A program made the position numbers and the translations under genes. Source: Alphaproteobacteria bacterium UBA2954 (GTDB taxonomy: Bacteria > Pseudomonadota > Alphaproteobacteria > Puniceispirillales > Puniceispirillaceae). From it: a stretch of DNA of 7,071 nt. Positions 5,668-7,071 of this stretch are shown one piece after another (position 1 is the stretch's first letter; every line of letters begins with the position of its first letter). The stretch is from contig DEBO01000144.1 of assembly GCA_002348585.1 (NCBI GenBank), positions 1 to 7,071 of the forward strand, written 5' to 3'. The notes beneath the pieces are model-generated. The model saw only the letters and a list, made by a program, of their open reading frames with translations, did no database searches and was not told the DNA's origin.

Positions 5668-7071
5668 TCATTTTTTAAGAGTTGCCAAAACCGCGAAAGG
5701 CGAGTTTGGATCAGGTTGTTTCGCGCCGTGCCGCAGATGGGCAGGACTCTTTCTATGACCCTGTCTTGATGAAGACTTCGTTCTATTTTTATGGTTATCT
5801 TTATTCTGTGCAATCTGCTTTTGCTGTAGCCGCGGGGGGCGTTTTTTCTGTATCCGTTCAAACCGTGCAATAGCTGGTTTTTCCGGATCTTCTGAAGGCC
5901 GCTCACCCACCTGCCGGCAGCCAAGATCCTTGAGTATTAGCGCCATATCAATGCGACTCACACCAGCAAGAGACAGCATATCATCTGATATTTCAAAGAT
6001 ACCATCACGCGCTGCAGCCCGCACAAGGGCGGCCACACGTTCAACCATATCCACGCGCATGATCCGTGACCCAAGGCGGCGATAGCCTGCCGCCATCCAG
6101 AACCCGCCTGGCACGTCTTTTGCCTCGTTAGGGACAGGGAAAGATACCCGCCCTTCGGGCGGTGGTCCACAACCCGGAAAGGTCTGGTGATACAGACACC
6201 ACAGTAATACACGCAAAGCAATCGGCGCTGGTTTCAGCATATCAGGAAGATATAAGGTCTCAGTACCTATCCGCAGACCAGCTTTGGCCAGAAGCGGCTT
6301 ATCATTTTCTGTTGTTTCGTGAAGCTGGGCGGCCAATAGGCGGCGTTCAACCGTGCCCAGACCTTCGTAAATCTGCCAGAGCAGCCCCTTGGCCGCACCA
6401 GAAAACTGGCGCGGTTGCGCGGGCGCTTTTACCGGCGTCTTATCTTCAGCAGCGGGCTGTTCAACTAGCGCGGGAGTTTCTGTCTTTTCAGTTGCTGAAT
6501 TTGCAACTGTTTCTGCTTCTTCAGTAGGGAACAGCTGGTCAGGTTTTGACAGCGCGACAAGCGGGGACAGTATCGTATTCACATGGTCTGTTATGAACTG
6601 GTTCAGGCGGTCGGCCATGCGGTTTTTCTGGTCTGTACTAAGTAAGTCACTGTCCCCAACCTCTGTCCGCGGAGCATAAAGGTTGTCGGCACGAATAAGG
6701 CGGCCAACAACCGCATCACGCCAGATAACCTGGCCTTTTTCATCAAGCCTGAAGGCCGGATCAGCGGATATCGTCAGTGCCGCCACTCGCCGTTCAATTT
6801 CATCAGGCAGGCCCTTGCGCGCCGCAGCCAGGATCATGGCTCTTTCGTCTGCGTCCCCACCCGATTCTGATAATGAAGGATGAAAGGCAAAGCCATCAAG
6901 GTGGCCAACCTCCTCGCCTTCAACCAATACAGTCCCATCCAGTCTTACAGATGCAATCAAAACCGTCGATTCCTTTAATCTTCGTGAAAGATGAGCTGCC
7001 CGCCTGTCTACAAATCGTTGCGTCAAACGGTTATGAAGCTCATCTGATAACCTATCTTCTATCGATTTGGC
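5668..7071 (-). CDS. SUV3-like helicase, C-terminal part (start outside window)
   Basis: C-terminal 467 residues of a large helicase-related protein; the frame is open at the right edge, so the catalytic helicase core and the start lie outside. The segment opens with LHNRLTQRFVDRRAAHLSRRL at about 12-32, which I recognise from the post-helicase region of alphaproteobacterial SUV3/MgpS-like helicases. A conserved part follows to about 175, then a Glu/Thr/Pro/Ala-rich linker at 177-222 that is probably disordered. A second folded part at about 225-395 contains GLLWQIYEGLGTVERR and PGGFWMAAGYRRLGSR. The last 65 residues are Lys/Arg/Gln-rich and end in DPNSPFAVLATLKK; such basic tails probably contact RNA. 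By family it would unwind RNA in an ATP-dependent way, but no helicase motif is visible here, so the call rests on the tail and on the S4-gene neighbour. Confidence 0.8.
   Translation of the reverse strand, partial: AKSIEDRLSDELHNRLTQRFVDRRAAHLSRRLKESTVLIASVRLDGTVLVEGEEVGHLDGFAFHPSLSESGGDADERAMILAAARKGLPDEIERRVAALTISADPAFRLDEKGQVIWRDAVVGRLIRADNLYAPRTEVGDSDLLSTDQKNRMADRLNQFITDHVNTILSPLVALSKPDQLFPTEEAETVANSATEKTETPALVEQPAAEDKTPVKAPAQPRQFSGAAKGLLWQIYEGLGTVERRLLAAQLHETTENDKPLLAKAGLRIGTETLYLPDMLKPAPIALRVLLWCLYHQTFPGCGPPPEGRVSFPVPNEAKDVPGGFWMAAGYRRLGSRIMRVDMVERVAALVRAAARDGIFEISDDMLSLAGVSRIDMALILKDLGCRQVGERPSEDPEKPAIARFERIQKKRPPRLQQKQIAQNKDNHKNRTKSSSRQGHRKSPAHLRHGAKQPDPNSPFAVLATLKK

Noticed and set aside
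5625..5924. Minus-strand frame that a -1 slip in the A-rich helicase end would enter
   Set aside because: The slip would only replace the last residues with about 15 unrelated ones; the normal helicase end keeps the SPFAVLATLKK tail, so no programmed frameshift is needed.
6162..6679. Plus-strand frames of about 100-120 codons opposite the helicase
   Set aside because: They lie opposite a long conserved coding frame, have low-complexity Ser/Ala/Val-rich composition and no family resemblance.
1..7071. CRISPR array, mobile element, phage genes or tRNA
   Set aside because: No regularly spaced repeats, transposase or integrase frames, terminal repeats or cloverleaf sequences were seen; the genes are ordinary chromosomal ones on one strand.

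Overview
The window is a run of ten genes, all on the minus strand, from the chromosome of an alphaproteobacterium. The evidence for the lineage is a CarD-type regulator, an RpoH of the alphaproteobacterial RpoH2 type, a PraR-like HTH regulator, a seven-iron FdxA ferredoxin and the pair of SUV3-like helicase plus S4-domain protein. Base composition looks moderate rather than GC-rich, with short AT-rich gaps, so a free-living marine lineage (for example SAR116-like) is possible, but that is a guess. There is no sign of a phage, transposon, CRISPR array, tRNA or rRNA.

Reading in the direction of transcription (right to left): the C-terminal part of a large SUV3-like helicase (open at the right edge) is followed after 18 bp, in the same frame, by an S4-domain Hsp15-like protein. 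Next come a TerB-domain protein and the ferredoxin fdxA. A good sigma70-type promoter with an extended -10 then lies before carD, giving a leader of about 115 nt that contains a perfect 9-bp hairpin. After carD a gap of about 100 bp carries a candidate ECF-sigma-like promoter just before rpoH. pip (proline iminopeptidase) follows rpoH by 31 bp and ends in a small palindrome that may terminate transcription. An AT-rich gap of about 170 bp precedes the last group: a PraR-like regulator, xseB (exonuclease VII small subunit) and ispA (farnesyl diphosphate synthase, cut by the left edge just before its second Asp-rich motif). xseB and ispA overlap by ATGA.

Functionally the window combines RNA metabolism and stress (helicase, S4 protein), transcription initiation control (CarD, RpoH, PraR-like), redox (FdxA), isoprenoid precursor synthesis (IspA) and DNA repair (XseB). 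I see no convincing undescribed system. The points most worth following are the candidate stress promoter of rpoH, the structured carD leader, the single in-frame TGA between helicase and S4 gene, the PraR-like gene heading an xseB-ispA operon, and the TerB gene placed before fdxA. Every gap between genes is shorter than 300 bp.
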